64,000 bases of DNA from Corticium candelabrum (lineage: Eukaryota; Porifera; Homoscleromorpha; Homosclerophorida; Plakinidae). Within the stretch, counting starts at the first letter, position 1. Every line of letters begins with the position of its first letter. Below the pieces are notes generated by a model. That model made no database searches and was not told where the DNA came from. It saw only the letters and a list, made by a program, of their open reading frames with translations. The position numbers and the translations under genes are program-made. Location: positions 417,682-481,681 of the forward strand of contig NC_085103.1 in NCBI RefSeq assembly GCF_963422355.1, read 5' to 3'. This document shows, piece by piece, positions 62,907 to 64,000 of this stretch.

Positions 62907-63354
62907 GGTATGTGACATCTGTATCTTCTTGAAATTGGGCAGACAGCACAAACATTAGCCTGATTAGGTGATGACCATATTCTGTGCTGACCCCAACTTT
63001 CTGTGGCATCATCATATGTGTGGTCTCTCTGTCTGCAATGTAGTACATTTGCATTCACTCGTTATCCATGCGCCTATCGTGTGATGGCTCCATTTCTAGT
63101 ATAAGATTTACTACTTGTGGACTTCTGATGTGTCATGTCTCGTGATAACTAAATTGCAACAATGAGATGTCTATTTTATGAAAACGTTTTAGCTCATGAA
63201 GGTACACTAGACACTTAGAAGGTAAAGCTGTTTTTGTTGAATTTTTGCATGCAAATTTTTTTGAGTTGCCATGTACGTGTTGTGTACAATGTCTAGCTGT
63301 AGTAGTGTAGTTACAAATGCCCGTAGTAAATGTAGTTTATCTTCTTGTTTTAAG

Positions 63355-63495
63355 AATTATGATCGCTTGAATGTTCGTACATCTCATTACACACCTTTGG
63401 CTTGTGGCTGCTCACCTCTGAAACGTCCTGTACATGAATATGTTCGAAGTGGTTTTATTAATCTTGACAAGCCAGCCAACCCATCATCACATGAG
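63355..63495 (+). CDS. DKC1: dyskerin (pseudouridine synthase), exon 4
   Basis: Acceptor TTTTAAG, donor GTTAGA, 141 bp, in phase with exon 3 (WPLLLK followed by [19 protein letters not shown]). Encodes the rest of the DKCLD domain and the start of the TruB-type synthase domain, including [15 protein letters not shown], the TruB motif that precedes the catalytic-Asp loop. The catalytic Asp itself (in HSGTLDP in known dyskerins) must lie in a later exon outside the window. The joined exons 1-4 give 101 codons with no disabling change and very high similarity to known animal dyskerins. One oddity is [18 protein letters not shown], slightly diverged from the usual PLKREIGDYIRTG. Confidence 0.95.
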
Positions 63496-63836
63496 GTTAG
63501 AAATCTATTAAACTGTGTATTGCAGAGTACCACTACATTAATAATAATGAATGTATGGCTATTTTAGGATGTATTACTGTCTAATTTGTAAATGCTATAT
63601 ATAAATGGAATGAAGATGCATGCTAACTATGTAATATCTGGGTTGGAAATGTCCCATGAGTATGCTGTCTTATCACCACCCTTTGGAGGATACTTGTGAT
63701 GTCAAAAATTTAGTTAAACAAACAAGTGACATTACTGTCCACTTTACACCATATTGTAAGGCATTGATACAACTTTATATTATATTTTCTCTACACAATT
63801 TCCAGATTAAATTCATTCATAGTCACTTCAAGTTTG

Positions 63837-63962
63837 TAGTATATCTGGCGTCAAAATGATACCACCTGTCCCTCCCCCATATTTTCGCATCCTCTTTGGG
63901 GCTGCTCAGCCCCTTGAGTCTGCGAAAATATGGGGAGTGTCATTTGTGACGCCAGATATACT
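63837..63962. mobile_element. palindromic MITE-like hairpin, DKC1 intron 4
   Basis: TAGTATATCTGGCGTCAAAA at the left and its reverse complement TTTGTGACGCCAGATATACTA at the right, plus CCCATATTTTCGCA / TGCGAAAATATGGGG inside and a GGGGCTGCTCAGCCCC centre. Lies in the intron after exon 4. Confidence 0.75.
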
Positions 63963-64000
63963 ACTAGAACTCGAAACCCATTACGTTGCACCCACCCACG

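Larger units (their letters stand above)
48102..63354 (+). other. DKC1: DKC1 intron 3, 15.25 kb, filled by nested mobile elements
   Basis: Bounded by donor GTAAGG at 48102 and acceptor GTTTTAAG at 63354, joining two dyskerin exons in phase 0. Contains the palindrome at 49578-49814, a gypsy element at 49926-57666 (in reverse orientation to the gene), a hAT element inside that, the palindromic element at 61123-62053 and a hAT-like MITE at 62195-62906. Confidence 0.85.

Overview
This is a window of nuclear DNA from an invertebrate animal. It has two recognisable cellular genes, and most of the rest is mobile-element and simple-repeat sequence. The animal assignment rests on the elements present (Tc1-like, hAT, gypsy LTR, non-LTR, Helitron-like, tRNA-SINE), the spliced genes, and a dyskerin gene start very close to animal dyskerins. 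Two dyskerin introns are only 76 and 59 bp, which would fit a compact-gene lineage such as a sponge. That phylum-level guess is inference.

Layout. 0-1 kb: 5' end of a decayed gypsy-type retrotransposon on the minus strand (LTR, primer site, broken gag) that runs off the left edge. 1.2-3.9 kb: decayed hAT element with clear terminal inverted repeats. 4.6-5.3 kb: relict DDE transposase with a GDGRxDSPG core. 5.7-6.4 kb: a 670-bp pure purine tract, followed by two palindromic MITE-like elements. 9-10.5 kb: a duplicated repeat family. 11.7-18.6 kb: two 1.4-kb Helitron-like copies flanking a broken Tc1-like element (inserted in a TA microsatellite) and three tandem ~600-bp related units in reverse orientation. 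19-27 kb: retroelement fragment, hairpin elements, hAT-like MITEs and a tRNA-derived SINE.

28.4-29.5 kb: last exon of a chymotrypsin-fold serine protease with an intact triad. 30.0-32.5 kb: a foldback element whose ~0.7-kb inverted arms are built of ~19-bp tandem repeats. 34.7-39.7 kb, minus strand: spliced exons with an integrase C-terminal GPY/F module followed by an OTU cysteine-protease domain, resembling a Ginger-type transposon gene; one frameshift breaks it. 41-47 kb: a non-LTR retrotransposon (minus) split by a younger, nearly complete gypsy element (plus, 164/165-bp LTRs, 5-bp TSD).

47.8-64 kb: the 5' end of the dyskerin gene (DKC1). Exons 1-3 lie within 300 bp. Exon 4 lies 15.25 kb downstream. 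Intron 3 has swollen with a second gypsy element (minus, 94%-like LTRs, TSD TAAAC), itself split by a hAT element, plus several palindromic elements. The rest of DKC1 lies beyond the right edge.

Apart from the protease and dyskerin, nothing in the window can be defended as a working gene. The main interest is the nesting order of the elements, the foldback array, the GPY/F-OTU gene and the Helitron-like cluster.
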